A stretch of 64,000 nucleotides of DNA from Lacipirellula limnantheis (GCF_007746075.1 NZ_CP036339.1:2614885-2678884); one strand, 5' to 3'. Numbered from the stretch's first letter, positions 33,532 to 43,091 are shown. The notes: generated by a model not told the origin, from the letters alone. Numbers and translations are program-made.

Positions 33532-34401
33532 TTAACGCAGCTTTTCCCGTAGCTTCTCCGCCACGCGTTCGGCAATTCGCTCAATCAGCGCCTCTTCATC
33601 CAGCGGCGCCGCACGACTCCGGTGCCATTCCGTCGCCGCCCGCGACCAGGCTGGCGTTCCGAAGGCCCCCACGTTCACGCCACTCTCGGCCCACGCATCG
33701 CGGAAGACGTCGTCCGCGAAAATGTCGGCTCCCGCATAGCTCGGCTCATGCCGCGGGTCATCGAAGCCGAACCGCTTCTTCAAGTCGAGTAGCTCCCACC
33801 CGTGTTGCTCGGAGAGAAACTCCACGCGGCCCACTTGTTTCGCGAGAATGAGAATCCGGCAGTAGGCGTCGAGGATCTCCGTCCACCAGTAGGCCCGCTC
33901 AACGCTTTCGCCGTAGCTCACCGTGCCGTGATTGGCGAGCACCATCACGTTGCTCTTGGCGACGAACGGCAGAATCGTCTCGGCGAATTCCTTGCCGCCG
34001 GGGGTCGCATACTTGGCGATCGGCACGTTGCCGAGGAATACCTCGACCTCCGGCAACACGCACGCGGGAATCGCCTCCCGCGCCACGGCAAACGCCGTCG
34101 CATGGGGCGGATGGCAGTGAACAACGCTCTTCACGTCGGGCCTTGCCTTCATGATTTCCAGGTGCAGCAGCGCCTCGCTGGAACGCTTCCGCGCCCCGGA
34201 GAGCTGGTTCCCTTCCATATCGATCAGCGCGATGTCGGCCGGCTTCATAAAGCCCTTGGTCACCATCGTCGGCGTGCAGAGAACCTCGTTTTCGCTGATG
34301 CGAAAGGTGATGTTGCCGTCGTTCGCCGCGGCAAACCCCCGCTTGTACAGCCGGTCGCCGATGTCGCAGATCTCTTGCTTGTATTGTTCAATGTCGGACA
34401 T
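33532..34401 (-). CDS. Class II aldolase/adducin-family protein with extra C-terminal helix
   Basis: A 289-residue protein. The aldolase core (about 1-210) has NDGNITFRI, SSEALLHLEIM with the catalytic acid, VVHCHPPHA with two zinc-binding His, and LANHGTVSYG with the third. The family cleaves fuculose- or rhamnulose-phosphate and related sugars. After a Pro/Ala-rich linker, residues 268-289 form a strongly amphipathic helix (EEALIERIAERVAEKLREK). Such a tail matches encapsulation peptides that bring enzymes into bacterial microcompartments. Planctomycetes are known to use a class II aldolase inside such compartments, but no shell-protein gene is in this window. Confidence 0.88.
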   Translation of the reverse strand: MSDIEQYKQEICDIGDRLYKRGFAAANDGNITFRISENEVLCTPTMVTKGFMKPADIALIDMEGNQLSGARKRSSEALLHLEIMKARPDVKSVVHCHPPHATAFAVAREAIPACVLPEVEVFLGNVPIAKYATPGGKEFAETILPFVAKSNVMVLANHGTVSYGESVERAYWWTEILDAYCRILILAKQVGRVEFLSEQHGWELLDLKKRFGFDDPRHEPSYAGADIFADDVFRDAWAESGVNVGAFGTPAWSRAATEWHRSRAAPLDEEALIERIAERVAEKLREKLR

Positions 34402-34469
34402 GTCTTAGTCGTACAACTTTCAATATGGTCACTTACTAACGCACTCAGCGGCGATCTGGGAATACTTTC

Positions 34470-34558
34470 AACACAGAGAGCACAGAGGACCCAGAAAAAC
34501 ACGATGCGATCGCTGCGTCCCTCGCTTTTCTCGGTGACCTCTGTGTTCTCTGTGGTTA
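34470..34558. repeat. CACAGAGAA nonamer inverted repeat
   Basis: The left arm reads AACACAGAGAGCACAGAGGA. The right arm, on the other strand, contains CACAGAGAACACAGAGGTCA. The unit is close to nine bases (CACAGAGAA, CACAGAGGT, CACCGAGAA). The loop is about 27 bases. Confidence 0.7.
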
Positions 34559-34610
34559 AATCTTTATCAAACAAACGAGCTGGTATGCATTCTTGAAACG
34601 GATGCAGCAC

Positions 34611-35279
34611 TCAATCGCCAATCATCGCCCCGCCGCGCGAACGCGCCGCCACAATCCGCACGCGTCGCCCCTCGAGCTTGATCTTACCCGCCGCCAACAG
34701 CCGCAATACATGCGGATAGGCCTCTTTCTCAGCCTCGAACACCCGACCGGCGAGCGTGTCGGCCGTGTCGTCGTCGAACACCGGCACGGGCTGCTGCCAA
34801 ATGATCGGCCCCGCGTCATACTTATTATCGACGAAGTGAACCGTCACCCCCGTCACCTTGGCGCCGTACTCCAGCACCGCCTCATGGACGCGATGCCCGT
34901 ACATCCCATGCCCGCAGAACGCGGGAATCAGCGACGGGTGAATGTTCACCACGCGCCCCGCGAAATCATCCGGCACCGGCGCGAGCTTGAGGAACCCCGC
35001 CATCACCACGAAGTCGACGCCCGCCGCGCGGCAGGCGTCAAAAATCGCGTCACCATACGCCTGGGCCGAAGAAAAATTCTTACGCACGAAAATCTCGGTC
35101 GGCACGGCCGCATCGACGGCGTACTGCAACCCGCCCGCGGTGGGACTGCTCGAAATCACCATCCGCACATCGACCGGCAGCTGCCCCTCAGCAGCCAGTT
35201 CGAGAAAATTCTTCAGCGTCCGCCCGCTGCCCGAAATCAGCACGGCGATTTTCAGCGGTGGTTCTGTAGAAGCGTTCAT
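34611..35279 (-). CDS. purN: Phosphoribosylglycinamide formyltransferase
   Basis: A 222-residue protein. [14 protein letters not shown] near residue 14 binds the phosphate of [20 protein letters not shown] near 111 holds the catalytic Asn and His, and [12 protein letters not shown] near 148 the catalytic Asp. It transfers the formyl group of 10-formyl-THF to GAR in purine synthesis. Its start codon overlaps the ileS stop by 4 bases, so ileS and purN are translationally coupled. Confidence 0.94.
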   Translation of the reverse strand: MNASTEPPLKIAVLISGSGRTLKNFLELAAEGQLPVDVRMVISSSPTAGGLQYAVDAAVPTEIFVRKNFSSAQAYGDAIFDACRAAGVDFVVMAGFLKLAPVPDDFAGRVVNIHPSLIPAFCGHGMYGHRVHEAVLEYGAKVTGVTVHFVDNKYDAGPIIWQQPVPVFDDDTADTLAGRVFEAEKEAYPHVLRLLAAGKIKLEGRRVRIVAARSRGGAMIGD

Positions 35280-38200
35280 TTCACCACCCGAATATAGACG
35301 TCAGCCGAATAGTCGCCGATGGTTACCTTGACGGGCTCAACGCCCTGAATCGGCGCGGGCGTCACTCGAACGGCGAGCGTCTCGGCAGCGATGTACTCGC
35401 TAAACATCTCAACCGCGGCTCGCAATTCTGGCGAGTCGGTGACGACGCCGACCTCGATCCGGTCCGTGAACTCGCACCCCGTCTCCTTCCGGCGATCCTG
35501 AATCACCCGCACGAGGTCGCGAGCCAACCCCTCAGCCAGCAGCTCCGGCGTCACCTCGGTCGCCAGCACCACAACGACCCCCTTGTCGTTCGCCGCCGTC
35601 CACCCCGGCTTCGCTTTAAAGCGGATTTCCAGCTCCTCCGGCAGCAATTGCACCGCTTCGCCGTCGATCACGAGATCGACCTTGCCGTTGTCGCGCAAGT
35701 TGGCGAGCAGTTCCGCCCCGCTCTGGCTCGCCAGCGCGGGCTTGATCTTCGGCATCAGCTTGCCGAGCTTCTTGCCGAGCAACTTAAAGTTCGGCAGCAC
35801 TTCGTGCTCAACGTACTTGTCCGGCTCGTCGCTAAACTCAACCAGCTTCACGTTCAGCTCTTCGGCAATCACCGCCGCATGCTCTTCGAGCCACTTTTGA
35901 TGCGTGTTGTCGGCCAGAATCACTTCCACCCGCGCGAGCGGCTGCCGCACCTTGAGGCTCGCACTCGTCCGCGCCTGCCGGCCAAGCGACGAGATATGCC
36001 GCACCAAATTCATCCGCGCCGACAGTTGCTCGTCGATCGCCGACGCATCGCCCGTCGGGTAGTCGCACAGGTGAACGCTCTCCGGCGCGCCCCCCGCTTT
36101 CCCGCCGCTTAGCGGCTTAGCGACCAAATTCTGCCACAAGCTCTCCGCCAGGAACGGCGTGAACGGCGCGATCAACTGCGCCGTCGTCGTCAGACACTCG
36201 TAGAGCGTCCAATACGCATCGAGCTTCTCCGCCGATTGTTTGTCGGCCGCCCAGAATCGATCGCGGCTGCGACGAACGTACCAGTTCGACAGCGCATCGA
36301 CGAACTCAGTGATCGCCCCGCACGCTGCGAAGTTGTCGTAGGCGTCCATCCGCTCGACGACGATCGCCGCGGTGCGGTTCAGCTCGCTGAGGATCCAGCG
36401 ATCGAGCTCGCTGCGTTGAGCCAGCAGCCGTTTGGGCGCCGCGCCCGGAACGCGTGGCGTTCCGGCTGAGGACGAATTCCCACTGCCCACCGGACTGAAC
36501 CCATCGATGTTCGCATAGATCGTGAAGAACGAATACACGTTCCACAACCGCAGCAAAAACTCCGGCACGCTGTCCTTGATCGACTGCTCGCTGTATCGAA
36601 TCGAAGTCCACGGCGGCTGATTCGCAAAGAAGTACCACCGCAGTGCGTCGGCGCCGTACTTGTCGAAAATCTCGTTCGGCTCGCGGTAATTCCGCTTGCT
36701 TTTGGACATCTTCTGCCCATCCTCGCCGAGCATGAGCCCGAGGACGATGCAGTTCTTGAAGGGGTGGGGGTACGGGACCGTCTTCGTTTCTCGATAGGGA
36801 ACGACGTTGTCCTTACCAGTTACTTTCTCAACCACTTTGGCCAGCATTGATTCGTGCGAGCTCTGCTTTCCCCATAAAAGCGTGCTGATGGCTAGTTGGC
36901 TATAAAACCAGCCGCGGGTTTGATCAATCGCCTCGCTGATGAAGTCCGCAGGGAACTGCGAAGAGAATCGGTCTCTAGCTTGGGATGGCCCTTCCTCTCC
37001 GCGATATCCCCATTGGGCGAATGGCATTGCCCCGCTGTCATACCAACAATCAATTACCTCGCTAACGCGTTCCTTTCTGCCGGTTCCCTTGCAGTCGCAC
37101 GTTGAGGAGCATTCGTAGGTGATAGCGTCGATGTAGGGCTTATGAACTCGTAGATCATCGACAAGATTGGGATTAGCTCGCTTGGAATTATTCCAAACTT
37201 CGGTTCCCCTGACACCAGGCTTATCGAGAAGCTCTTCATAGCTGCCGATGGCTTCCTTCTTTCCCGTCTTGTTGCATACCCAAATCGGCAACGGCGTCCC
37301 CCAAAAGCGCTCCCGGCTTAATGCCCAGTCGACATTGGATTCGAGAAATTTGCCAAACCGTCCATCGCGGATATGATCAGGTAGCCAATTGATCTTCGAG
37401 TTGTTTTCTATCATTGCCTCCTTCACGGAGGTCGTGCGAATGAACCAACTTTCTCTCGGATACTGAATGAGCGGATCCTCTTCCGCTCTCCAGCAGAACG
37501 GGTAGTCGTGAAGATATTGTTCTTGGTGGAACAGCAACCCACGTGATTTCAAATCACGTGTAATGTCTTTATCGCAGTCTTTTACCCATCGACCGCGGAC
37601 AAACTCGGGAGCCTCATCGGTGAACTTTCCGTCAGGGCCAACCGCGTTCAGTAGCAGTGGTTCCGTATCGTTGTTGAACTGCGATCGCTCATCTTCGAGG
37701 ACTTCAAAGTCTGCCTCGCCGAAAGCGGGTGCGATGTGCACTAAACCTGTGCCGCTCTCAGTTGTTACGAAATCAGCAGCAACAATTCGCCAACTTGTAT
37801 AGCTACTGCCGCCATTAGCCAATTGAGCCATCGTGTCGTATTTGTCACGATAGCATTCAAAAGGCGGGATGTATCTTTCCCCAATAAGTCCTGCGCCATC
37901 AACGGGTGAAGTGTCCGCTCGAAGTTTGCGCTTGGTTTTGTCGGCGAGTGTTCCCAATAGTTCCGCTGCAACTACAAATTTCTCTCCGCTCTCTTCATCT
38001 ATTGCAGTGACATACTTGATTGCTGAATTAACTGCGACGAATTGATTGCTTGGTAAAGTCCATGGAGTAGTCGTCCAAACCAGTAAAGACTCGTCAGTAG
38101 GTTCGCCGTCTTTGTCGAGTAACGGAAATTTGACGAAAACGCTAGGATCCGCCACCTCGCGGTATCCTTGCCCCACCTCGCCGCTCGAAAGGGCCGTCCC

Positions 38201-38755
38201 ACCCTGGGCCCACCACCAAACGATCTTGTGCCCCTTGTACAGCAGCCCGCGGTCGAACAGATTTTTCAGCGACCACCAAACGCTCTCGATAAAGCTCTGG
38301 TGATACGTCACGTAGGCGTGCTTGAGGTCGACCCAAAACCCAAGCCGCTCGGTGAGCCGCTCCCACTCGTTCATGTACCGCCAGACGCTCGCCTGGCACT
38401 TTTGGATGAACGGCTCGATCCCAAAGTTCTCGATCTCTTCCTTCGAGTGGATGCCGAGCTCCTTGCAAACCTCCACCTCCACCGGCAAACCATGCGTATC
38501 CCAGCCCGCCTTGCGCTCGCAGCGGTAGCCGCGCATCGTCTTGTAGCGCGGGTAGAGGTCTTTGATCGACCGCGTCAGGCAGTGCCCCGGGTGCGGCATC
38601 CCGTTCGCAGTCGGCGGCCCCTCGAAAAACACAAACGGCGGCGCACCGTCCCGCGCATCGAGCGTCTGCTGGTATACGTTCCGCTCCTTCCAGAAACGCA
38701 GGACGTCGAGCTCACGCTCGGGAAAGCCGCGGTCTTTGTCGACAGGTGGGAACAT
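35276..38755 (-). CDS. ileS: Isoleucine--tRNA ligase, eukaryotic-type (IleS2-like)
   Basis: A 1,159-residue class I synthetase. [20 protein letters not shown] near residue 55 holds the HIGH motif as HPGH; this wording and the length, above the usual 940, point to the eukaryotic-like type 2. The CP1 editing domain (about 190-430) shows [16 protein letters not shown] is near 682. Type 2 enzymes are often insensitive to pseudomonic acid. Codons for residues of about 200-660 are visibly AT-richer than those before and after: sample 60-base blocks have 26-28 GC there against 39 near the start. The reading frame is unbroken. Confidence 0.96.
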   Translation of the reverse strand: MFPPVDKDRGFPERELDVLRFWKERNVYQQTLDARDGAPPFVFFEGPPTANGMPHPGHCLTRSIKDLYPRYKTMRGYRCERKAGWDTHGLPVEVEVCKELGIHSKEEIENFGIEPFIQKCQASVWRYMNEWERLTERLGFWVDLKHAYVTYHQSFIESVWWSLKNLFDRGLLYKGHKIVWWWAQGGTALSSGEVGQGYREVADPSVFVKFPLLDKDGEPTDESLLVWTTTPWTLPSNQFVAVNSAIKYVTAIDEESGEKFVVAAELLGTLADKTKRKLRADTSPVDGAGLIGERYIPPFECYRDKYDTMAQLANGGSSYTSWRIVAADFVTTESGTGLVHIAPAFGEADFEVLEDERSQFNNDTEPLLLNAVGPDGKFTDEAPEFVRGRWVKDCDKDITRDLKSRGLLFHQEQYLHDYPFCWRAEEDPLIQYPRESWFIRTTSVKEAMIENNSKINWLPDHIRDGRFGKFLESNVDWALSRERFWGTPLPIWVCNKTGKKEAIGSYEELLDKPGVRGTEVWNNSKRANPNLVDDLRVHKPYIDAITYECSSTCDCKGTGRKERVSEVIDCWYDSGAMPFAQWGYRGEEGPSQARDRFSSQFPADFISEAIDQTRGWFYSQLAISTLLWGKQSSHESMLAKVVEKVTGKDNVVPYRETKTVPYPHPFKNCIVLGLMLGEDGQKMSKSKRNYREPNEIFDKYGADALRWYFFANQPPWTSIRYSEQSIKDSVPEFLLRLWNVYSFFTIYANIDGFSPVGSGNSSSAGTPRVPGAAPKRLLAQRSELDRWILSELNRTAAIVVERMDAYDNFAACGAITEFVDALSNWYVRRSRDRFWAADKQSAEKLDAYWTLYECLTTTAQLIAPFTPFLAESLWQNLVAKPLSGGKAGGAPESVHLCDYPTGDASAIDEQLSARMNLVRHISSLGRQARTSASLKVRQPLARVEVILADNTHQKWLEEHAAVIAEELNVKLVEFSDEPDKYVEHEVLPNFKLLGKKLGKLMPKIKPALASQSGAELLANLRDNGKVDLVIDGEAVQLLPEELEIRFKAKPGWTAANDKGVVVVLATEVTPELLAEGLARDLVRVIQDRRKETGCEFTDRIEVGVVTDSPELRAAVEMFSEYIAAETLAVRVTPAPIQGVEPVKVTIGDYSADVYIRVVK

Positions 38756-38767
38756 GTGCAGCGCGAG

Positions 38768-38829
38768 TGGTGACTGGTGATCAGTGACTAGTGAACTAAA
38801 GCGCTTCTAGCCCCGGGCTCCGCCCGGGG
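38768..38829. repeat. TGGTGAC heptads and CCCCGGGC palindrome
   Basis: Four consecutive 7-base units, TGGTGAC, TGGTGAT, CAGTGAC and TAGTGAA, lie at 38768-38795. A perfect CCCCGGGC, TCC, GCCCGGGG hairpin follows at 38811-38829, the third member of the family at 32411-32490. The area directly precedes the ileS start, on the side its promoter should be. Confidence 0.6.
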
Positions 38830-38976
38830 GTCGCGCCGCCGGCCGCAAGGCATGGTCGTGGATGACGGCCCCGCAGCCGTAAACGCTTTAGTTTAGGGCA
38901 TTTCGGGCCACGAACCCAGGGGAGCAGAGAGCAGAGAATCTACCCCGCTCCGCGCAGCTTAACGGAAAAAATGCAG

Positions 38977-39065
38977 CCGGACCGCCACGCGGTCCGGGCG
39001 AAGCGGAAGTTGCTCCACAACCGCCGAGTCGTTCGGCATCGCACCCGGAGGCCGTGGGCCTCCGG
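38977..39065 (-). terminator. Two GC hairpins after the flippase gene
   Basis: CCGGAGGCC, GTG, GGCCTCCGG (39045-39065) abuts the flippase stop codon. CCGGACCG, CCACG, CGGTCCGG (38977-38997) follows, with a T-run on the minus strand (TTTTTTCCGTTAAG) after it. The second with its T-run is a plausible intrinsic terminator for the flippase gene. Confidence 0.6.
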
Positions 39066-40151
39066 CTACTCCCAACCGGTCGCCGCTTCGCCACCCGCGT
39101 CCTGCGCGCCATCTTCCGCCGCATCAGCTTCAGCTTCCGCCTCCACCAGCACCTCGCGGACCTTCTTTCGCGCGGTCACATAGTACGCCGCCCCGATCCC
39201 CGCTACGACGTACGTCATCGCCCGATAGCAGATCGCCACCAGCAGCCCGTCGCCGACGCGGCTGCCGACCGCCGCGTACAGCTGGTTCATGGCCGCTTCG
39301 AACGTCCCCAGCCCGGCAGGAGTCAGCGGAATCGCGCCGGCGCACAAACTCAGCGGCCCAATCAAGAACGTTGCCGCGAGGGTCGGCGCTGCCACCGGCA
39401 GCCCTTGGCCAATCAGCCAAATCGCCAACACGAGCGACACATGCGTGCAGCAGGCAATCGCAATGGCTGCGAACAGATAGCGCCGTTCATGCCGATAAGC
39501 GTCCGCCGCGCCGAAGAGCCGCGCGAGCGTCTGGCCGACGAGCGGAATCTTGTGGAGCTGATCGCGCACATGCGGCCCAGTGAGCGCCGGCGTCATCAGC
39601 AGCCCAATGCCGACCGTGCCGATGGCCGCAAGCGTCACCACCAGCGTCGTCAACGTCTTTAACTCGGCTGTGAGCGGCGCGGCCTCGCCAGCTGCGATCG
39701 TGCCGGCGGTCGCCACCAGCAGCATCGCATAGAGGCCGACGACACGGTCGATGATGACGCTCGCTACCGCCTCCGTCCGTTTCCCCGGATGCTCGCGAGC
39801 GACGACCATCGCCTTGAACAGGTCGCCGCCGACGCTGCCGAGCGACACCTGGCTCAGCAGATGGCCCAGGGCCCCCAGGCGAAACGCGTCGCGAATCGAA
39901 AAATCGAGTTTCAGCGCCCGCACGAGCACCTGCCAGCGGACCCAATTGAGCGAGATCCCGAAAAGGACGAGCACCTGGGCAAGTGCGAGCCGGTCCCAAT
40001 GCTTCGGCTCGTCGATCAGCCGCGTGAAGACCCCTTCGCAGCGGAGCCGGTAGATGAGGAAGCTGAGAATCGCGACGGCGATCCCCATCTTCGCCAACCC
40101 GACGGCGACCCGCCGGCGATGATGCGTCGGGCGAGGAGTGTCGGCGGGCAT
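39066..40151 (-). CDS. UPF0104/LPG-synthase-type membrane protein (flippase-like)
   Basis: A 361-residue protein with about eight hydrophobic segments from residue 20 to 335. The GHLLSQVSLGSVGGDLFKA stretch and GAIPLTPAGLGTFEAAM are the conserved motifs of the lysylphosphatidylglycerol synthase membrane domain (COG0392). This domain alone is found in many putative lipid or glycolipid flippases. There is no aminoacyl-transferase domain, so it is not MprF itself. The acidic Ala/Glu-rich tail from 340 is variable. Confidence 0.85.
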   Translation of the reverse strand: MPADTPRPTHHRRRVAVGLAKMGIAVAILSFLIYRLRCEGVFTRLIDEPKHWDRLALAQVLVLFGISLNWVRWQVLVRALKLDFSIRDAFRLGALGHLLSQVSLGSVGGDLFKAMVVAREHPGKRTEAVASVIIDRVVGLYAMLLVATAGTIAAGEAAPLTAELKTLTTLVVTLAAIGTVGIGLLMTPALTGPHVRDQLHKIPLVGQTLARLFGAADAYRHERRYLFAAIAIACCTHVSLVLAIWLIGQGLPVAAPTLAATFLIGPLSLCAGAIPLTPAGLGTFEAAMNQLYAAVGSRVGDGLLVAICYRAMTYVVAGIGAAYYVTARKKVREVLVEAEAEADAAEDGAQDAGGEAATGWE

Positions 40152-40222
40152 GGCAACCTAAGCGGAGCAAGAAGCGAAGTCTTCAGTGTGACCAGAACGC
40201 AGCCCAATCACCAGAGCGACGA

Positions 40223-40244
40223 ACTGGTCGCTTCAGCGACCAGT
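40223..40244. repeat. ACTGGTCGCT palindrome
   Basis: ACTGGTCGCT, TC, AGCGACCAGT, a near copy of the 26-base palindrome at 6575-6600. It lies 70 bases upstream of the flippase start. Confidence 0.55.
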
Positions 40245-40623
40245 CGCCCCGCCAGAACGCGTCGTTCGCCTCCCAGGCAGACAATCGTCAAAATCCGCAA
40301 ATAATGCTTGCTTTTGGCCGCCAAGATCCAGACAATGTACAAAAGTATAGGCGTCCGCTGCGTTGCTCGCCGTTGTGATCGGCGGATGGCATTTCGGACC
40401 CCGATCCCGTTTACCTCCGCAAGCTGCTGTGGGCGGGCTGCGGCACGGCAGGGGCAGAGCCCCCACCCATCGATTCTCCGTTGAAGCTGCTCGGCTCTTT
40501 GGCAATTGACGGAACTCTTGGCACTCTCTGGGAACAGCCCGAGAAGGGTGAGGTATCCGCATGCGCCAAGTTCTGACAATGCTGGTTCCACGCCGAACGC
40601 CGGCAACTTCGCGACACAAATGT

Positions 40624-40750
40624 TTCTGTCGCGTCACAAACGACAGAATTCCGGTCGAGTCAAATCGTAAGTGCTTTACTAATAAGATGTTGCGGTTGAT
40701 TCATTCTGTCGCCAAAATCGCATTTTAGTCGCTGCCCGCTTAGCGACAGA
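40624..40750. promoter_or_regulatory. Cluster of TTCTGTCG inverted half-sites
   Basis: TTCTGTCG, 9 bases, CGACAGAA (40624-40648) is a perfect inverted pair. TCTGTCGC at 40705-40712 faces GCGACAGA at 40743-40750. Four copies of one 8-base core within 130 bases look like operator sites for a dimeric regulator, or a remnant repeat. The nearest downstream gene is 300 bases away. Confidence 0.35.
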
Positions 40751-41049
40751 TTGTCCGCTGGGCCCGGCCGACGTCCGGCGACTGCGATAACCGGACCTCG
40801 TCGCAGGAACTCAGGAGGATTAAGGAGGAGACCCCTGAGCAAATGCTAGCGGTTTGCCCGGCGGCAATTAGCGTGGAGATAGGCCCGCAGAGTTGACGCA
40901 GGCCATTTCTCTTCGCAGCGGATCCACGCACCAGAGGCAGGACTAATGACGGACCTCGGACGCTGAGCAAGCGTCCAGCCCTTCATCATTCGCCGTCGGC
41001 TCGCCATCGCGACCGGCGTTCAATACGTCCACCTTGGGATTTGCCTCAC

Positions 41050-41703
41050 ATGATTCACAGACACCGCCCGGGGCGCCGCGCGCTTGCGTCGTCCCTTGCG
41101 GCCTTCGCCCTCGCGATCGCCACAACTTCGCCGCTGCAGGCCGCCAGTTCGCTTTCAGGGTACGCCTACATCGACCGCAATAACGACGGTCAACTCGCAT
41201 TTGCCGACGCTGCACAGCCCGAATGGGTTCTCAGCGGCGTTGAAGTGAAGCTCTACAGCATGTCGGGCTCGACAGAGACGTTGCTCTCGACGACGACGAC
41301 GAGCAGCATCGGCGAGTACCTGTTCAGCGGGCTATCGGCAGGGACTTATGCCATCCGCCAAACGCAACCGGTGGGTTACCTCGACGGCATCGACACGCTG
41401 GGGATCATCCGCAACCTGAACAACAACCAGGTCCCCGCTGGCGCCAACGTTGGCTCGGTGGCAGCCGATGCGTTCTTGAACATCGCGCTGCCGGCCGACT
41501 CGCGGGGCAACTTTTACAACTTCGGCGAGCGCGGGTTGCTGCCCGGTCACGTCTCTAAGCGGTATTTGCTCGGCACGGCCCCTCCCATCGTCACGGCCCC
41601 CGATCCCGAACCGGCCAGTTCGGTTCCTGAACCCTCGACTGCTGCTCTGCTGGCGCTTGGCTGGTTCGGACTGACGGCCGCAAGACGCCGCTCGGCGCGT
41701 TGA
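41050..41703 (+). CDS. PEP-CTERM surface protein with SdrD-like domain
   Basis: A 217-residue protein from ATG 41050. Residues 1-35 are a signal peptide. Residues 38-120 are an SdrD B-type repeat (GYAYIDRNNDGQLAF, then LFSGLSAGTYAIRQTQPVGY). The end has the sorting signal VPEPSTAALLALGWFGLTAA followed by an Arg-rich tail, the classic PEP-CTERM layout recognised by exosortase. It is exported and probably attached to the cell surface or matrix. It has no obvious partner nearby. Confidence 0.9.
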   Translation: MIHRHRPGRRALASSLAAFALAIATTSPLQAASSLSGYAYIDRNNDGQLAFADAAQPEWVLSGVEVKLYSMSGSTETLLSTTTTSSIGEYLFSGLSAGTYAIRQTQPVGYLDGIDTLGIIRNLNNNQVPAGANVGSVAADAFLNIALPADSRGNFYNFGERGLLPGHVSKRYLLGTAPPIVTAPDPEPASSVPEPSTAALLALGWFGLTAARRRSAR

Positions 41704-42036
41704 CTGTTTGCATGCGCGTTTTTCGCTTGACTCGCCGCTAGCTCTGGTCGCAGCGCGGACGGGTTGCGGTCTGCGCGTCCACCGGTCCGCCTCTACGGTG
41801 CGGCGCCGGTCAGGATGAAATTGCGACGCGGCGCCAGTTTCGGGCGAAACTCGGCCTTTTCTCTGCCGACTGACCAAAGTATCGCCTCATGCGCGGCGTT
41901 ATCGCCTCCGCGGTACGGTCATTGCTCCTAGTGCAGCATTCAATCTGCAAGATCGCGTTACTGGGCGGCCGTGCTTTCTAACGACGCGATCCACCGTGGA
42001 GCCTACGCGCTCCCATTCTCGGAGGAGGATATTGTG
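41704..42036. other. Gap before the DUF4142 gene
   Basis: About 330 bases with no gene or clear hairpin. It ends in GGAGGAGGAT, the ribosome-binding site of the DUF4142 gene. Confidence 0.4.
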
Positions 42037-43002
42037 ATGACGATGACTAGAAAATGGATTGGCGCCTTTATGCTAAGTGCCCTCGGCGGCGTGATCGCCG
42101 GGCCAGCCTTGGCGCAATCGGGCGTCGAGTCGAACACCGGACAATCAACAGCCGATCGCGCGGGTCAGCCGTCAAGCACGGCTGGCGCTGGCGCCACCAA
42201 CGGGACCGCAGGGCGGGCAAACACGGGACAACCGGCGACCGGGTCATCGGCGTCGGCTCACGGCGATAGTTTGGACCAGAAGATCGCCGTCTGCTTGCTG
42301 CTTGGCAATCAGGAGGAAGTCGCCCTGGCGCAGTTCGCTGAACAACACGCGCAGAACGAAGAAGTCCGCCAATTCGCGAAGCAGATGATTGAACATCATC
42401 AACAGGCAATTTCGCAAATTCAACAGGCGGCTCCCGAAGCCGCCTCTCTGAACCTGCAGTTGCAGGGAGGGGCGGAAGGTCACGCCGCCGCCGGCGCGTC
42501 GGGCGTTCGCACGGCATCTGCCGAAGAATTGACCGCGTCGAATCGGCCGGGGGCCGACTCGACGAACGCGGGCGCTAGCCGTAACTCAAGTTCGAATGCC
42601 GCCAACGGTGCAACGAGCAACAGTGCGGGCGCCGGCAATGCCGCTGCCGGAGGTCATGCTGGTCACGATCAGCGCGCCATCCAAATGGCCCAGCAGATCA
42701 AGCAGGAGTGCCTCAACCTGACTCAACAGGAACTCTCGGAGAAGCAGGGCGCCGAGTTCGACAAGGCCTATATGGGTCAGCAGGTCGCTGCTCACCTGGG
42801 CATGCTCGCTGAGCTCCGCGGCAGCAAGAATTTCGCCAGCAAACAGTTGCAGCAAGTTGTTTCCGAGGGCGAGCAAATGACTCAGAAGCACCTCGACGAA
42901 GCGAAGCAAATCATGTCGCAACTAAAGGATCAGCAAGGTGCCCAGGGCCAGACGCCCCAAACCTCGCAACGTCCCGCAGCGACGACCCGCTCAGCTCGCT
43001 AG
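42037..43002 (+). CDS. Secreted DUF4142 protein
   Basis: A 321-residue protein from ATG 42037, with GGAGGAGG about 10 bases upstream. Residues 1-27 are a signal peptide ending at PALAQS. Low-complexity Ala/Gly/Asn/Ser linkers occupy about 30-70 and 160-215. The DUF4142 domain, a four-helix ferritin-like bundle, is split by the second linker (LAQFAEQHAQNEEVRQFAKQ, then FDKAYMGQQVAAHLGML). Typical members have an unbroken domain of about 140 residues, so the insertion is unusual. The function is unknown. Confidence 0.88.
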   Translation: MTMTRKWIGAFMLSALGGVIAGPALAQSGVESNTGQSTADRAGQPSSTAGAGATNGTAGRANTGQPATGSSASAHGDSLDQKIAVCLLLGNQEEVALAQFAEQHAQNEEVRQFAKQMIEHHQQAISQIQQAAPEAASLNLQLQGGAEGHAAAGASGVRTASAEELTASNRPGADSTNAGASRNSSSNAANGATSNSAGAGNAAAGGHAGHDQRAIQMAQQIKQECLNLTQQELSEKQGAEFDKAYMGQQVAAHLGMLAELRGSKNFASKQLQQVVSEGEQMTQKHLDEAKQIMSQLKDQQGAQGQTPQTSQRPAATTRSAR

Positions 43003-43040
43003 TGGTTGGCTGTGAAGTGGAATCTTCGTTTGACTTGACC

Positions 43041-43078
43041 GAAGCCCGGCGAGAGAGGCAACTCTCGCCGGGCCTTCG
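43041..43078 (+). terminator. Terminator after the DUF4142 gene
   Basis: GAAGCCCGGCGAGAG and CTCTCGCCGGGCCTTC pair over about 15 bases with a 6-base loop, followed by GTTGTTTTCTGG. It starts 38 bases after the stop and is shared with the convergent decarboxylase. Confidence 0.75.
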
Positions 43079-43091
43079 TTGTTTTCTGGAC

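Larger units (their letters stand above)
38756..39065. other. Repeat-rich gap between ileS and the flippase gene
   Basis: About 310 bases without a gene, upstream of ileS and downstream of the flippase. It holds TGAC-type heptads and a CCCCGGGC palindrome (38768-38829), a matching pair AACTAAAGCG and CGCTTTAGTT that could fold the area, and two GC hairpins near its end. Confidence 0.5.
40152..41049. other. 898-base gene-free region with operator-like repeats
   Basis: No open frame here has family resemblance or good codon use. The region holds a palindrome at 40223-40244 and a group of TTCTGTCG half-sites at 40624-40750. It also has a doubled GGAGGA purine stretch near 40814, followed by a 16-codon frame at 40843 that is too weak to call. 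It is AT-richer than its surroundings. Confidence 0.5.

Noticed and set aside
30016..34401. A microcompartment locus
   Set aside because: No shell-protein gene, no aldehyde dehydrogenase and no phosphotransacylase are present; only the aldolase tail hints at a compartment.
36780..38150. Inserted mobile element in ileS
   Set aside because: The AT-rich part encodes normal IleS residues in frame, with no terminal repeats or target duplication, so it is a mosaic at most.
40843..40893. 16-codon frame after a GGAGGA stretch
   Set aside because: The purine stretch is too far from the ATG and so short a frame is expected by chance.
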